Shown: positions 17,923-27,297, counted from the stretch's first letter. The stretch: DNA of 64,000 nt from Maricaulis sp. (GCF_017643475.1 NZ_JAEPNI010000003.1:62001-126000); one strand, 5' to 3'. Numbers and translations: made by a program. The notes: generated by a model from the sequence alone, not told the origin.

Positions 17923-19329
17923 ATGGGGCCGAGCGCTCTCCTCCGTCCGCTCGGTGGATTGTGGTCGCTGCTGGCGATCGTAGCCGTGCTTACCGGTTTG
18001 CTGTCCGGAGCGTTGGGGGAATCTCACTTGGCGCCGCTGTTCCTGGCGAGTGCTGCTGTGTGCGGGATACCCGGCCTGCTGATGTTGACGGCAACGCGCG
18101 GAATGACGATGACGGCGACGGCCATGGATGCTGTCTTGCTAGCGCTCATCGCCTGGTCAATCACGCCAGCGTTTGCCGCCATCCCGTTGTATTTATCAGG
18201 GTATTTCACGTTCCCGGATGCAGTTTTTGAAGCCTATTCAGCGTTGACGACAACCGGAGCCAGGCTCGCGAACGCAGAGGACCTGCCACGGGTTTTTGTC
18301 CTTTGGCGAGCACTTCTGGCCTGGACCGGAGGTTACTCAACCCTGGTTCTGGCTGCTGCTGTATTTGCTGCCTTGGACAAGGACTTGCCAGCCATCCGGC
18401 GCTCCGCTCTGCTGACCATTCGCCCGGACAATGTGTTTTCCCACCTGGGTGTCGCAGCCCGACGCATCGCCTTGATTTATGCCTTGTTGACCGGGCTGAT
18501 CATGGTCGGATTGATGTTCGCCGGGAATGATCTTTTCCAAGCTGGCGTTCTGGCCATGGGCGGGATTTCAACGTCCGGCGTAATGCCTGTTCTGGACGGT
18601 GACCAGTTTTCAAACTTTTCCCTGACGGGCTTCTGGGTCGTCCTGGCGTGCCTGTTCGGCAGTCTGAACGTGTCACTGTTCTGGGACGCGCTTCGCGACC
18701 GCACCAGCTTCCAGGATCCCGATCTTGCCGGCATTCTGGCTCTTGTTGTTGGCACGACTTTGATCTTCTTCGTCGCGACGGGCGAGGGGCTAGTCGAGCA
18801 TGTCGCCAACGCGGTCTTTCTGGTGTCAACGTCGGGGTATCAAATCGGGGATGATGTGCTTCCAGTCGGGCTGGTCGGTGTGTTCATTGTCCTGATTGGT
18901 GGTGCCGCCGCGTCCACGACCGGTGGCGTAAAAGTCACCCGGGTCTTGATGTTGTGGAAGCGTATGGGAGCGGAACTGGCTGTGCTCGCTGATCCATCCA
19001 GCGTCATGCCTGTATCCTTCCGGGGGCGGGTAACCAAGGACAGGTCGTTGATCGCAGTCTGGTCCTATGTACTGGCATTTGCTGCCGTACTGGGTACGGG
19101 CGCTTTCTTGATTACGCTCTTTGGAAGTAGTTTCGAGGTGAGTTTCATCGCGACCGCCTCAGCTCTTTCCAACGCCGGCCCCTTGCTGGACCAGATCACC
19201 GGGGAACCGCTGGCCTGGACCGAGATGAGTGAAAACGCCCGCAGCTTCCTTATTCCAGTCATGATTTTGGGGCGTCTGGAAGTCATCGCCGCCCTGACCG
19301 CTGTGTGGGCGGTTTTCATCCGGAGATAA
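17923..19329 (+). CDS. trkH: Trk potassium uptake channel TrkH
   Basis: The 468-residue polytopic membrane protein is the potassium-conducting subunit gated by TrkA. The four pore-loop repeats of the selectivity filter can be seen as ALTTTGARL, GGISTSGVMP, VSTSGYQIG and ALSNAGPLL, with the expected glycine in each. The conserved GGAAASTTGGVKVTRV segment before the fourth repeat is intact. The fourth filter reads SNAGP where many homologues have GNVGPG, a modest departure. It lies 2 bases after trkA and 5 bases before the aminotransferase gene. Confidence 0.93.
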   Translation: MGPSALLRPLGGLWSLLAIVAVLTGLLSGALGESHLAPLFLASAAVCGIPGLLMLTATRGMTMTATAMDAVLLALIAWSITPAFAAIPLYLSGYFTFPDAVFEAYSALTTTGARLANAEDLPRVFVLWRALLAWTGGYSTLVLAAAVFAALDKDLPAIRRSALLTIRPDNVFSHLGVAARRIALIYALLTGLIMVGLMFAGNDLFQAGVLAMGGISTSGVMPVLDGDQFSNFSLTGFWVVLACLFGSLNVSLFWDALRDRTSFQDPDLAGILALVVGTTLIFFVATGEGLVEHVANAVFLVSTSGYQIGDDVLPVGLVGVFIVLIGGAAASTTGGVKVTRVLMLWKRMGAELAVLADPSSVMPVSFRGRVTKDRSLIAVWSYVLAFAAVLGTGAFLITLFGSSFEVSFIATASALSNAGPLLDQITGEPLAWTEMSENARSFLIPVMILGRLEVIAALTAVWAVFIRR

Positions 19330-19334
19330 GTCGC

Positions 19335-20183
19335 ATGTCGCGTTATGCCTATGTCAATTCCGCTTTTGTGCCCCATCGCGCAGCCAGCGTGCATATCGAG
19401 GATCGCGGCTTCCAGTTCGGCGACGCTGTCTACGAGGTGTGGAGTGTGCGGGACGGGCATTTGCTGGATGAGCAGGGGCATTTCGAGCGGCTCTACCGCT
19501 CGCTGGACCAGCTCGACATCCGGTTCGAACGTTCCCAGTCTGCTATGCAGGTCACCATTCACGAGCTCCTGCGTCGAAATCGGATCCGTGAAGGACTGGT
19601 CTACCTGCAGATCTCGCGCGGTGTTGCCCCACGCGATCACGCCTTTCCAGCGACCAATACTCCGCCCACTATCGTGCTGACGGCCAAGCGTTTCAGCTTC
19701 TCGGCAGCTGGCAGGCGTGCCGAGCAGGGGGTGCGTGTCATTACCCATGAGGATGAACGCTGGGACCGATGTGACATCAAGTCCGTCAACCTGTTGGCCA
19801 ATGTGCTTGCCAAACAGGCGGCGCGCGAAGAGGGGGCCTACGAGGCTTGGCTTGTGGATAAGGCAGGGCTGGTGACAGAAGGCAGTTCAACGACAGCCTG
19901 GATCGTCAATGCAGACGGCGCGCTGGTAACGCGGCCGTTGGATAATCATATTCTGCATGGGATTACCCGCAAAACAGTCGTCGCGGTCGCCAACGCAATG
20001 TCTATCCCACTGATAGAACGCGCCTTTACGCCAGCCGAAGCAAAATCTGCGCGCGAGGCCTTCATCACCTCCGCCAGCAGTTTCGTCATGCCGGTGGTTC
20101 AGATTGACGACAAGATGATCGGAAATGGCGCCCCGGGATCGCTTTCACTCTCGCTGCGAGATGAGTATTTGAGGGCACAGTAA
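19335..20183 (+). CDS. dat: Class IV aminotransferase, D-amino-acid transaminase type
   Basis: The 282-residue PLP enzyme of fold type IV interconverts D-amino acids and 2-oxo acids, probably D-alanine and D-glutamate for peptidoglycan. Family marks are VHIEDRGFQFGDAVYEVW near residue 22, the PLP lysine in DIKSVNLLANVLAKQAA near 147, and EGSSTTAWIV and the phosphate-binding HGITRK near 215. It begins 5 bases after trkH, so it looks like the last gene of the ntrYX-trkAH unit. Branched-chain aminotransferase or aminodeoxychorismate lyase are the alternatives within the fold; the residues favour Dat. Confidence 0.88.
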   Translation: MSRYAYVNSAFVPHRAASVHIEDRGFQFGDAVYEVWSVRDGHLLDEQGHFERLYRSLDQLDIRFERSQSAMQVTIHELLRRNRIREGLVYLQISRGVAPRDHAFPATNTPPTIVLTAKRFSFSAAGRRAEQGVRVITHEDERWDRCDIKSVNLLANVLAKQAAREEGAYEAWLVDKAGLVTEGSSTTAWIVNADGALVTRPLDNHILHGITRKTVVAVANAMSIPLIERAFTPAEAKSAREAFITSASSFVMPVVQIDDKMIGNGAPGSLSLSLRDEYLRAQ

Positions 20184-20216
20184 GCAAAAGACACGTTTCT
20201 TTTTAAAATGAGACGG

Positions 20217-20244
20217 TTGCAGGAAGGGCCCAGCCCTGTATACG
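20217..20244 (+). promoter_or_regulatory. Candidate hfq promoter
   Basis: In the 104-base gap before hfq, TTGCAG (20217-20222) is separated by 16 bases from TATACG (20239-20244), a fair sigma-70-type promoter placing the start about 35 bases before the hfq ATG. The spacer contains the symmetrical GGGCCCAGCCC. This is by eye only. Confidence 0.5.
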
Positions 20245-20287
20245 GTTAATTACGAATCGCTGGAAAAGCGGCGCACGCGGAGCAAAC

Positions 20288-20575
20288 ATGTCTCAAGATA
20301 AAAAACAAAACCTGCAGGACGTTTTCCTGAACGCGGTGCGAAAGTCCAAGACACCGCTCACCATTTTCCTGGTAAACGGTGTCAAACTTCAGGGCGTTGT
20401 GACCTGGTTTGATAATTTCTGTGTCCTGCTTCGCCGGGACGGGCTCTCGCAACTTGTCTACAAGCACGCGATCTCGACCATCATGCCGGCACAGGCGGTC
20501 CAGCTGTTTGATCAGGAGAAGGAAGGCCTTGAGGCCGAACCGACTTCACCTGAGACAGCGGATATCGCGGATTGA
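20288..20575 (+). CDS. hfq: RNA chaperone Hfq
   Basis: The 95-residue protein contains the full Sm fold: [27 protein letters not shown] (Sm1 with the proximal-face Gln and Phe) and the Sm2 motif YKHAIST. The hexamer pairs small RNAs with mRNAs. An acidic C-terminal tail ([19 protein letters not shown]) is slightly longer than in the shortest alphaproteobacterial Hfq. Its TGA overlaps the TTG start of hflX. It is the typical hfq-hflX pair downstream of ntrYX-trk. Confidence 0.97.
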   Translation: MSQDKKQNLQDVFLNAVRKSKTPLTIFLVNGVKLQGVVTWFDNFCVLLRRDGLSQLVYKHAISTIMPAQAVQLFDQEKEGLEAEPTSPETADIAD

Positions 20576-21906
20576 TTGAACGCGAACAACCGGTAATTCG
20601 AGCCACAGTCATCCATCCGTACGAAAGAGATCGTGCCGATCGTGCAGATGCACGCCTGGAGGAAGCCTCCGGCCTGGCCGAAGCCCTGGATATGGAATTG
20701 GTGGATGGTTATCTCGTTTCGCTGCGGCGGATCGAGGCGGGCCTGTATTTTGGCAAGGGCAAGGTCGAGGAGATCAGCGACAAGCTGAAAGAGACCGAAT
20801 CCGACGTCGCCGTTGTTGATGCCGCGCTCTCGCCTCTACAGCAGCGCAATCTCGAAAAGGTCTGGAAGGTCAAGGTAATCGACCGGACCGGTCTTATCCT
20901 CGAGATTTTTGCAAAGCGGGCGCGCACCAAGGAGGGCGTGCTTCAGGTCGAACTGGCGCGGCTGGCCTATGAACGATCACGGCTTGTGAGAACCTGGACT
21001 CACCTGGAACGCCAGCGTGGTGGTCGGGGCTTCCTGGCCGGTCCCGGTGAAACCCAGATCGAGACTGATCGCCGGCTTCTCGCAGACAAGATGGCCAAGC
21101 TTCGACGTCAGCTCGACGAGGTGCGCCGGACGCGTGGCCTTCACCGCAAGACACGCGACGATGTGCCGTTCCCGACCGTCGCGCTGGTCGGATACACAAA
21201 TGCTGGCAAATCGACGCTGTTCAACCGGCTGACAGGGGCAGGGGTGTTTGCCAAGGACATGCCCTTTGCCACGCTGGATCCGACGGTGCGCAAGGTGAAG
21301 CTGCCCGGCGGGCTCGAGATCCTGTTGTCCGACACGGTGGGTTTCATCACCGATCTTCCGACCGAGCTGATCGCGGCTTTTCGAGCGACGCTCGAGGAGG
21401 TCAAGGAAGCTGATCTCATTATCCATGTGACCGACGCTTCGGATCCTGACATGCAGGGCCGTGTAGCGGATGTGAACGCGGTTCTCGACCAGATCGAGGC
21501 CGGCAAGGCACATGACCAGCTCGAGATCGAAGCCTGGAACAAGATCGACATGCTCGATGAAGAGCCGCTGGAGGATCTGGAGCTCGACTGCCTGCTGTCC
21601 AATCGCAAGGCGGAATGCATCGTCAAACTGGCTGTGTCAGCCCACACCGGTGAGCGCATTGATGTCCTGCTCGGTGCAATTGAGAGCACGCTGGCTGAAC
21701 GCGGTGAGGTGATGGAGCTCGTCCTGCCACCTGTCGAGGGACGTGCGTTGGCCTGGCTTATGGCCAATGCCGATGTGATCAGCCAAGACACCGATATGGA
21801 GACCGGTGCAGTGACGGGACGCTACAAGCTCTCCGACGTCAATGCAGGACGCTTCCGCGCACAATATCCGCACTTGGCAGCACCATTGCCGAAAGAGGAA
21901 TACTAG
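20572..21906 (+). CDS. hflX: Ribosome-splitting GTPase HflX
   Basis: The 444-residue GTPase binds the large ribosomal subunit and rescues stalled or stress-inactivated ribosomes. It has the N-terminal HflX domain ([53 protein letters not shown]) and G-domain motifs G1 [10 protein letters not shown]3 DTVGFI and G4 NKID. The only suitable start is TTG at 20572, overlapping the hfq stop as TTGA; the next in-frame ATG would delete about 40 conserved residues. This suggests translation coupled to hfq. Its 3' end overlaps the convergent mazG by 4 bases. Confidence 0.95.
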   Translation: MIEREQPVIRATVIHPYERDRADRADARLEEASGLAEALDMELVDGYLVSLRRIEAGLYFGKGKVEEISDKLKETESDVAVVDAALSPLQQRNLEKVWKVKVIDRTGLILEIFAKRARTKEGVLQVELARLAYERSRLVRTWTHLERQRGGRGFLAGPGETQIETDRRLLADKMAKLRRQLDEVRRTRGLHRKTRDDVPFPTVALVGYTNAGKSTLFNRLTGAGVFAKDMPFATLDPTVRKVKLPGGLEILLSDTVGFITDLPTELIAAFRATLEEVKEADLIIHVTDASDPDMQGRVADVNAVLDQIEAGKAHDQLEIEAWNKIDMLDEEPLEDLELDCLLSNRKAECIVKLAVSAHTGERIDVLLGAIESTLAERGEVMELVLPPVEGRALAWLMANADVISQDTDMETGAVTGRYKLSDVNAGRFRAQYPHLAAPLPKEEY

Positions 21907-22709
21907 GCGGAATGTTTTTCAATCCGCTTGGCTTCGTCCCACAAGGCTTCCATCTCTTCCAACGACGCCTCGCTGGTGGTGCGTTTCTGCGCCTCCAGGG
22001 TTATTTCGATATGCCTGAATCGGCGTTCGAACTTGGCGTTTGCTGAGCGGGTTGCGGACTCAACATCTACTTTCAGTTTTCGTCCTAAGTTTGTGCAAAC
22101 AAATATTAAATCGCCCACCTCTTCATCTATCGCCGACTGGTCGTTATGCATCATTGCATCGCTCACTTCGCCGATTTCCTCGTGCACTTTTTCAAGCACA
22201 CGATCGGCATCCGGCCAGTCAAACCCGACGGTGGCGGCACGTTTCTGGAGCTTCTGTGCGCGCTTCAATGCGGGCAGGGCGACGGGGACATCATCCAGCA
22301 GGCTTTCGCCCTTGTCCTTCTGTTTGCGTTCCAGTGCTTTTTGTTCTTCCCAGGCCTGGTTCTGGGCATCCGTATCCCGCTCACTCGCATTGCCAAACAC
22401 ATGTGGATGGCGACGGATCATCTTGTCATTGATCGACCGGCACACATCATCAAAGTCAAACAGGCCAGCCTCCTTGGCCATCTGGGCGTGGAACACGACC
22501 TGCAGAAGGAGGTCGCCAAGCTCATCCTGCAGGTCCGGCATGTCCTTCCGCTCGATCGCGTCGGCAACCTCATAGGCTTCCTCGATCGTATAGGGCGCAA
22601 TCGTGCTGAAATCCTGTTCAACATCCCACGGACATCCGGTGTGAGGATCACGCAGGCGGGCCATAATCGCCAATAGTTCGGACATTGGCTGGAGTGGAGT
22701 GTCGGACAT
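21903..22709 (-). CDS. mazG: Nucleoside triphosphate pyrophosphohydrolase MazG
   Basis: The 268-residue enzyme hydrolyses NTPs to NMP and pyrophosphate, cleaning the nucleotide pool. Two tandem MazG domains are seen: the first with RLRDPHTGCPWDVEQDF, EEAYEVADAIE and ELGDLLLQVVFHA, and the second with VHEEIGEVSDAM and EEVGDLIFVCTNLGRKL, the usual EExxE and ExxD metal sites. The start at 22709 gives the normal N-terminus; the frame continues upstream to 22775. It is the last gene of the minus-strand rlpA-to-mazG run, 124 bases after the preceding MBL gene, so it may have its own promoter. Confidence 0.94.
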   Translation of the reverse strand: MSDTPLQPMSELLAIMARLRDPHTGCPWDVEQDFSTIAPYTIEEAYEVADAIERKDMPDLQDELGDLLLQVVFHAQMAKEAGLFDFDDVCRSINDKMIRRHPHVFGNASERDTDAQNQAWEEQKALERKQKDKGESLLDDVPVALPALKRAQKLQKRAATVGFDWPDADRVLEKVHEEIGEVSDAMMHNDQSAIDEEVGDLIFVCTNLGRKLKVDVESATRSANAKFERRFRHIEITLEAQKRTTSEASLEEMEALWDEAKRIEKHSA

Positions 22710-22833
22710 GTGTTTGCTCGCTGAAAGGCTGGGCGCCAAGATGAGCAGATTCTGTGTGCGGAGCGATAGCGACACCTATCCCAAGTAAGCGCATAATCAA
22801 TATTATGAGAAATACGATGTTGATTTGAGCTGG

Positions 22834-23682
22834 CTATACAACCGCAACCGCATCAGCACACTTCGTGATGCGCAGACCGTCATACGCAACATGAACGCCC
22901 TTGGGCAGACGCGATGACAGCGCTTGATAGTCCAGCGTGATGTGAAGGTTTGTCAGAACGGCCTGGACTGCGCCCACCGCTTCAACAGCATTCAGAGCTT
23001 CACTTACAGAGAAATGAGTCGGATGCGCTTCCTCACGCAGCGCGTCGACCGCCCAGCAATCCACGTCCTGCAGTAACGCTGCGCTGTTGGCCGGCAATGC
23101 ATTGATGTCAGCAGAATACGCGAGGCCATCACACAGAAAGCCCAGCGAGTTGATTGGACCGTGTTCCTGGTTAAACGGTGTGATGATCAACTGACCACCT
23201 GGTCCGTCGATCGTGATCGCCTCTAGAGGTGTGAGCTCGCTGCGTGCATCCAGGATCGGCGGATAGATGGAGTTCTCGGGCGCCACGAAGGTGTAGCTGA
23301 AACGCGACAACATTATTTCCGCCGTACGCGCATCCATCCATACCGGAATGCGTTTGCGCTGCAACAGCGCGAAGGCACGCACATCATCAATGCCGTGCGT
23401 TTGGTCTGCGTGTTCATGCGTCAGCAGCACGCCGTCCAGGCGTCTGACACCAGCCGAGATCATCTGTTCGCGAAAATCGGGAGACGTGTCGATCACGATA
23501 CGCGTGACGTCTTCGCCGGCATCGAGGTCCTCGACACTCTTGGCGCGTTCCAGCAATGCCGAACAACGACGACGTCTGTTGCGTGGATTGGCCGGGTCGC
23601 AATCGCCCCAGTCACCATTTGCGCGCGGTACTCCTCCCGAAGAGCCTGTTCCGAGCAATGTCAGGCGCGTGATACCGCTCAT
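22834..23682 (-). CDS. MBL-fold metallohydrolase with HxHxDQ variant motif
   Basis: The 282-residue beta-lactamase-fold hydrolase resembles PhnP/RNase Z-type cyclic phosphodiesterases (LLGTGSSGGVPR at the N-terminus, IDTSPDFREQM, EHGPINSLGF, SADINALP). The signature metal motif is THEHADQTHG: the usual HxHxDH has Gln in place of the last His. A second His two residues later, or only one metal, may compensate. It is encoded after tatD with an ATGA overlap, as in the tatD-MBL pair of many alphaproteobacteria. Substrate unknown. Confidence 0.88.
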   Translation of the reverse strand: MSGITRLTLLGTGSSGGVPRANGDWGDCDPANPRNRRRRCSALLERAKSVEDLDAGEDVTRIVIDTSPDFREQMISAGVRRLDGVLLTHEHADQTHGIDDVRAFALLQRKRIPVWMDARTAEIMLSRFSYTFVAPENSIYPPILDARSELTPLEAITIDGPGGQLIITPFNQEHGPINSLGFLCDGLAYSADINALPANSAALLQDVDCWAVDALREEAHPTHFSVSEALNAVEAVGAVQAVLTNLHITLDYQALSSRLPKGVHVAYDGLRITKCADAVAVV

Positions 23683-24461
23683 GGCCGGCTGACCGTGTCA
23701 AACAGTTGGAAAAAGGCGTCGGAGGTCTTCTGCGCGGCTTCGGTTTCGTCCCAGCCCTTGATCTCACCGAGTTTGGCGGCGACGGCAGGAAGAAAGCTCG
23801 GCTCACACCGCTTGCCACGATGCGGAACCGGCGCGAGATACGGGCAATCTGTTTCAACAATCACGCGATCATCCGGCACAATGTCCTTGAAAACCGCGCG
23901 AACATCATCGGCTTTCTTGAAAGTGATGATGCCGGACGCCGCGAAGTAAGCGCCGAGTTTTGCAGCACGTCTGGCGAGCTCAGGGCCACTGGTATAGCAG
24001 TGCATCAGCGGGCGAAACGCCCCCTTCCCCATCTCTTCCTCCAGGATGTCGCCCATCAAATCATCGGCTTCGCGGGTATGGATGATCAGCGGCAAGCCGG
24101 TGCGGCGAGCCGCCTCGACATGTGCCCTGAAGCTTTGGACCTGTTGCTCGATCGGACTGTACCCGTAATGCAGATCCAGGCCGGTTTCACCAATACCTGC
24201 AACACGAGGGTGCTGAGCGATTTCAACCAGTTCCTCTGCGGTGATGTCTGGTCGGTCCTTGGCATGATGCGGATGCGCTCCGATCGTGCACCAGATGTCA
24301 TCATGCCTTTCGGCAATCACAGAAACTACTGGAAAGTCAGACAATTGGCAGCAGATCGTGAGCATTCGCTTCACGCCCGCTGCACGGGCGCGAGAGATGA
24401 CCTCGTCGAGGTCGTCGGCGAATTGCTCACCGTGCAGATTGACGTGACTATCTACCAGCAT
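23679..24461 (-). CDS. TatD-family metal-dependent hydrolase
   Basis: The 260-residue TIM-barrel hydrolase has the family's metal ligands: VDSHVNLHGEQF near residue 3 (the D-x-H-x-H pattern as DSHVNLH), GIGETGLDLHYGYSP near 95, IHTREAD near 130, HCYTSG near 153 and ETDCPYLAPVPHRGKRCEPS near 205. TatD proteins act as 3'-5' DNA exonucleases in repair or apoptosis-like degradation, or as D-aminoacyl-tRNA deacylase-type enzymes. It lies 19 bases after holB; in related genomes methionyl-tRNA synthetase often sits at this position, and it is absent here. Confidence 0.92.
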   Translation of the reverse strand: MLVDSHVNLHGEQFADDLDEVISRARAAGVKRMLTICCQLSDFPVVSVIAERHDDIWCTIGAHPHHAKDRPDITAEELVEIAQHPRVAGIGETGLDLHYGYSPIEQQVQSFRAHVEAARRTGLPLIIHTREADDLMGDILEEEMGKGAFRPLMHCYTSGPELARRAAKLGAYFAASGIITFKKADDVRAVFKDIVPDDRVIVETDCPYLAPVPHRGKRCEPSFLPAVAAKLGEIKGWDETEAAQKTSDAFFQLFDTVSRP

Positions 24462-24480
24462 GTCTTAGCTATCCGGATGA

Positions 24481-25521
24481 TCAGGATGTGGTCGCGGCGG
24501 TGCGTGTCAGCGACAGTGCCTGAAGCACCGTCTGTTTCGGGTCGAGATAGAGCGCTTCCGCATCGCGGACAAGCTTGGCGATATCCGCCCAGGCCTTGAT
24601 CCAGCCCTTGGGGTCCCTGCCATCGGTGGCGCACTGGAGCGCCTGGGCCTGATAGGCCCGGGCCAGCGCTTCATAAAAGACGGCGAGCTGATCTTCGCGG
24701 CCCTTGCCGGTGACACGGTCGGCAATACGGCGGGCATCCTGATCGCTCAGGGACTTTCCGCGCTTCACCAGGGCGTCGACGTCCTGGATAAGACTGGCGC
24801 CATCGCCGATCGCAAGCGCCAGTGCTCGCCCGGGAGACGCGCCCGCATAATCAACCAACTGATCCAAAGAGGCCTCAGAGGGCACTCCATTACGTTCGCT
24901 CAGCCACCGGCAGACGGCTGTGGGCTCAGGAGCGCGCAGCACAAGCTTGCGACAACGCGACCGAATGGTGGCGGGAAGGCGGCCTGGTGAATGTGAGATG
25001 AGAATGAGGATGCCGCGCTTGGGTGGCTCTTCAAGTGTCTTCAGCAAGGCATTGGCAGCATTGCGATTCATGTCATCCGCGCTGTCAACGATACACACAC
25101 GCCAACCGCCCGCGCCAGCGCTTTTCTCGAAAAAGCTCGGAGCCTTGCGTGCCTCATCGACCGTGATCTCTGCACGCCAGCGCTTGCGTTTGTCATCCCA
25201 GGGACGACGCAGCATCAACAGGTCCGGATTGGCCCCGGCCTCAAGCAGCTGACTGGCCGGGTCGCGCGGACTGGAACCCAGTATGCCATATTCAGTGTCC
25301 GGCGCCGCGCCGAGAACCCTGCGCGCCATGCGCCAGGCAAGGGTGGCCTTGCCGATTCCCTTAGGCCCCGAAATCAGCCAGGCGTGGTGCAGGCGGCCGC
25401 TTTCCCAGGCTGTCTGGAATGCCCTTTCGGCGTCCAGATGCCCAAGGAGGTCATAACGTTCGCGAGGCGGCAGGCAGCCGGCTTCTTGATCCGAAGCGAT
25501 ATCCGGATCGGTCAGGCTCAC
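24481..25521 (-). CDS. holB: DNA polymerase III delta' subunit
   Basis: The 346-residue protein is the clamp-loader subunit. It has the AAA+ Walker A-like GPKGIGKATLA (GKA rather than GKT, as often in delta' of this class), VCIVDSADDMNRNAANALLKTLEEPP (Walker B and the box VI region) and LISHSPGRLPATIRSRCRKL with the SRC motif. The zinc-finger cysteines of gamma-proteobacterial delta' are not apparent. The GTG start at 25521 overlaps the tmk stop (GTGA), indicating coupled translation in the tmk-holB pair. Confidence 0.93.
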   Translation of the reverse strand: MSLTDPDIASDQEAGCLPPRERYDLLGHLDAERAFQTAWESGRLHHAWLISGPKGIGKATLAWRMARRVLGAAPDTEYGILGSSPRDPASQLLEAGANPDLLMLRRPWDDKRKRWRAEITVDEARKAPSFFEKSAGAGGWRVCIVDSADDMNRNAANALLKTLEEPPKRGILILISHSPGRLPATIRSRCRKLVLRAPEPTAVCRWLSERNGVPSEASLDQLVDYAGASPGRALALAIGDGASLIQDVDALVKRGKSLSDQDARRIADRVTGKGREDQLAVFYEALARAYQAQALQCATDGRDPKGWIKAWADIAKLVRDAEALYLDPKQTVLQALSLTRTAATTS

Positions 25522-26150
25522 GCGTTTGCACCCAGCTTGTCTGCCATGATCTCGAGAGCAGCCTCATATACTGCGTCGGGCGCCATGGAAGCGTCGATAA
25601 CAACACAACGATCCGGCTCGTCACTGGCGATGCGCAGAAAGGCGTCACGCAGACGAGTGTGGAAGTCGGTCTCGTGCATTTCGAACCGGGTCGGATCTTC
25701 TCCGCGCTCCACCGTACGGCGCAGGCCGACCAGCGGATCCAGGTCGAGAATAAACGTCAGGTCAGGATAGAAATCCTCGAGCGCGACAGTGTGCAACTGG
25801 CGAATACGCGCGATATCAACCCCGCCCGCAGCCCCCTGATAGGCCAGAGTACTGTCTGAAAATCGGTCCGAGATTACCCAGGCACCCCGCGCCAGTGCAG
25901 GCTGGATCAGGCGCTCGACATGATCGACCCGCGCTGCATACATCAAAAGGGCTTCGGTTACGGGCGACCAGCGATCCGTCTGGCCGGTGAGCAGGATATC
26001 ACGCAAATCTTCTGCGCCTGGCGTTCCACCGGGCTCACGCGTGATGATCACTTCCAGGCCCTGGTTTTCCAGGTGGGTTTTAAGCTTGCGGATGAGGGTG
26101 GTCTTGCCAGCCCCCTCACCGCCCTCAAGCGAGATGAATTTGCCGGCCAC
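25518..26150 (-). CDS. tmk: Thymidylate kinase
   Basis: The 210-residue enzyme phosphorylates dTMP to dTDP. The P-loop is FISLEGGEGAGKTTLI near residue 5. REPGGTPGAEDLRDILL (dTMP-binding), ISDRFSDSTLAYQGAAGG (DR motif) and the lid region with RGEDPTRFE follow. GTG is the start. It lies one base after the carboxypeptidase stop and overlaps holB by 4 bases. Confidence 0.96.
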   Translation of the reverse strand: MAGKFISLEGGEGAGKTTLIRKLKTHLENQGLEVIITREPGGTPGAEDLRDILLTGQTDRWSPVTEALLMYAARVDHVERLIQPALARGAWVISDRFSDSTLAYQGAAGGVDIARIRQLHTVALEDFYPDLTFILDLDPLVGLRRTVERGEDPTRFEMHETDFHTRLRDAFLRIASDEPDRCVVIDASMAPDAVYEAALEIMADKLGANA

Positions 26151-26151
26151 G

Positions 26152-27297
26152 TCAGTTCCCGCGGATCATGTGCGCAATCGCAGCGCCGATACGGCCCATC
26201 AGACCTTTCTGGGCAACATCCTCGGACGCGACAACCGGAAACTCCCGATCTTCCTGGCCAGGGACCTCGACGATGACGCGGCCAATTTCGTCGCCTGCGC
26301 TGATGGGGGCCGGGATCGGACCATCGAAGGCCACGGAAACAGTCATGTTGCGACGAGCGCGCCGATGCAGCGCGAGCTGAACATCCTCGGCGACTTCCAG
26401 ACGCACGGTTTCAGCTTCGCCCATGAAGACTTCAGCCTGAGCCTCAAGCGCATCTCCGGCGGCGAACAGGTCATAAAGGGCATAGTCATTGATTGCTGCG
26501 CGCATCATGCGTTCGGCTTCATTGGCGCGGTCGGTGTTGGAGCCCATGCCATTGAACACAATGATCCGGCGCACTCCGTCGCGTTCAGCCGTGCCGACAA
26601 GGCCGTAGCCGCTTTCCTCGGTGTGTCCGGTTTTCAGGCCATCGGCCCCGGAAAAGACACCCAGAAGCGGATTGCGATTGTACTGACGGATACCGTTGTA
26701 GGTGAACTCGCGCTCAGCCCAGAGGGAGTAGAGTTCCGGGTGATCCGCTATGATGATGCGAGCGAGTTCCGCCAGGTCCGCAGCGCTGATGCGGTGGTCG
26801 GGATGCGGCCAGCCGGTGGCATTGGCGAAGCTTGCGCTCTCCAGACCCAGTTCGCGTGCCCTGTCCGTCATCATTTCCGCGAACGCCTCTTCGGAACCGC
26901 CGAGGGCTTCGGCGATAACGATACAGGCGTCATTGCCGGACTGGATGATGATCCCGCGCAGCAAGTCCTCGACCCGCGCGCGTGAATTCACTTCCAGAAA
27001 CATCGTGGAACTGCCTGAAGCAGCCCCGCCCCGGCGCCAGGCATTTTCGGAGACCGGGAGTTCGTCATCAAGGCTCAATTGACCATCGCGAATGGCCTCC
27101 AGCGTCATCAGGACCGTCATCAGCTTGGACATCGAGGCCGGCGGCATGGCAACATCGCCATTGCGATCAAACAGGATTTCACCCGTATCGAAGTCCATGA
27201 TCACCGCGTGGGTGGCTTCGGTCTGGTACTGATCCTGGGCAACAACAGCGCTGATCGGTGTGCTCAGGAGAAGCAGGGATGCGAGAGTGGCGCGCAA
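26152..27297 (-). CDS. D-alanyl-D-alanine carboxypeptidase (PBP5/6 type)
   Basis: The penicillin-binding protein trims the terminal D-Ala of peptidoglycan pentapeptides in the periplasm. The three active-site motifs are SMSK (in PPASMSKLMTV), SGN (IIQSGNDACI) and KTG (DGLKTGHTEESGYG), followed by the C-terminal beta domain and a basic end. I place the start at TTG 27297: AGGAG sits 8 bases upstream and it gives a proper signal peptide (RATLASLLLLSTPISAVVAQ, 381 residues in all). The frame is open to a TTG at 27348, but that adds 17 residues before the signal. It stands 1 base before tmk and 103 bases after rlpA. Confidence 0.92.
   Translation of the reverse strand: MRATLASLLLLSTPISAVVAQDQYQTEATHAVIMDFDTGEILFDRNGDVAMPPASMSKLMTVLMTLEAIRDGQLSLDDELPVSENAWRRGGAASGSSTMFLEVNSRARVEDLLRGIIIQSGNDACIVIAEALGGSEEAFAEMMTDRARELGLESASFANATGWPHPDHRISAADLAELARIIIADHPELYSLWAEREFTYNGIRQYNRNPLLGVFSGADGLKTGHTEESGYGLVGTAERDGVRRIIVFNGMGSNTDRANEAERMMRAAINDYALYDLFAAGDALEAQAEVFMGEAETVRLEVAEDVQLALHRRARRNMTVSVAFDGPIPAPISAGDEIGRVIVEVPGQEDREFPVVASEDVAQKGLMGRIGAAIAHMIRGN

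Noticed and set aside
20184-20216. A possible terminator after dat (AAAAGA-CACGTT-TCTTTT)
   Set aside because: The stem is only six weak A/T pairs without a G/C core, so it is unlikely to terminate.
25987-26985. A 332-codon plus-strand frame opposite tmk and the carboxypeptidase
   Set aside because: The minus-strand genes carry complete active-site motifs; the opposite frame has no family features or ribosome binding site.
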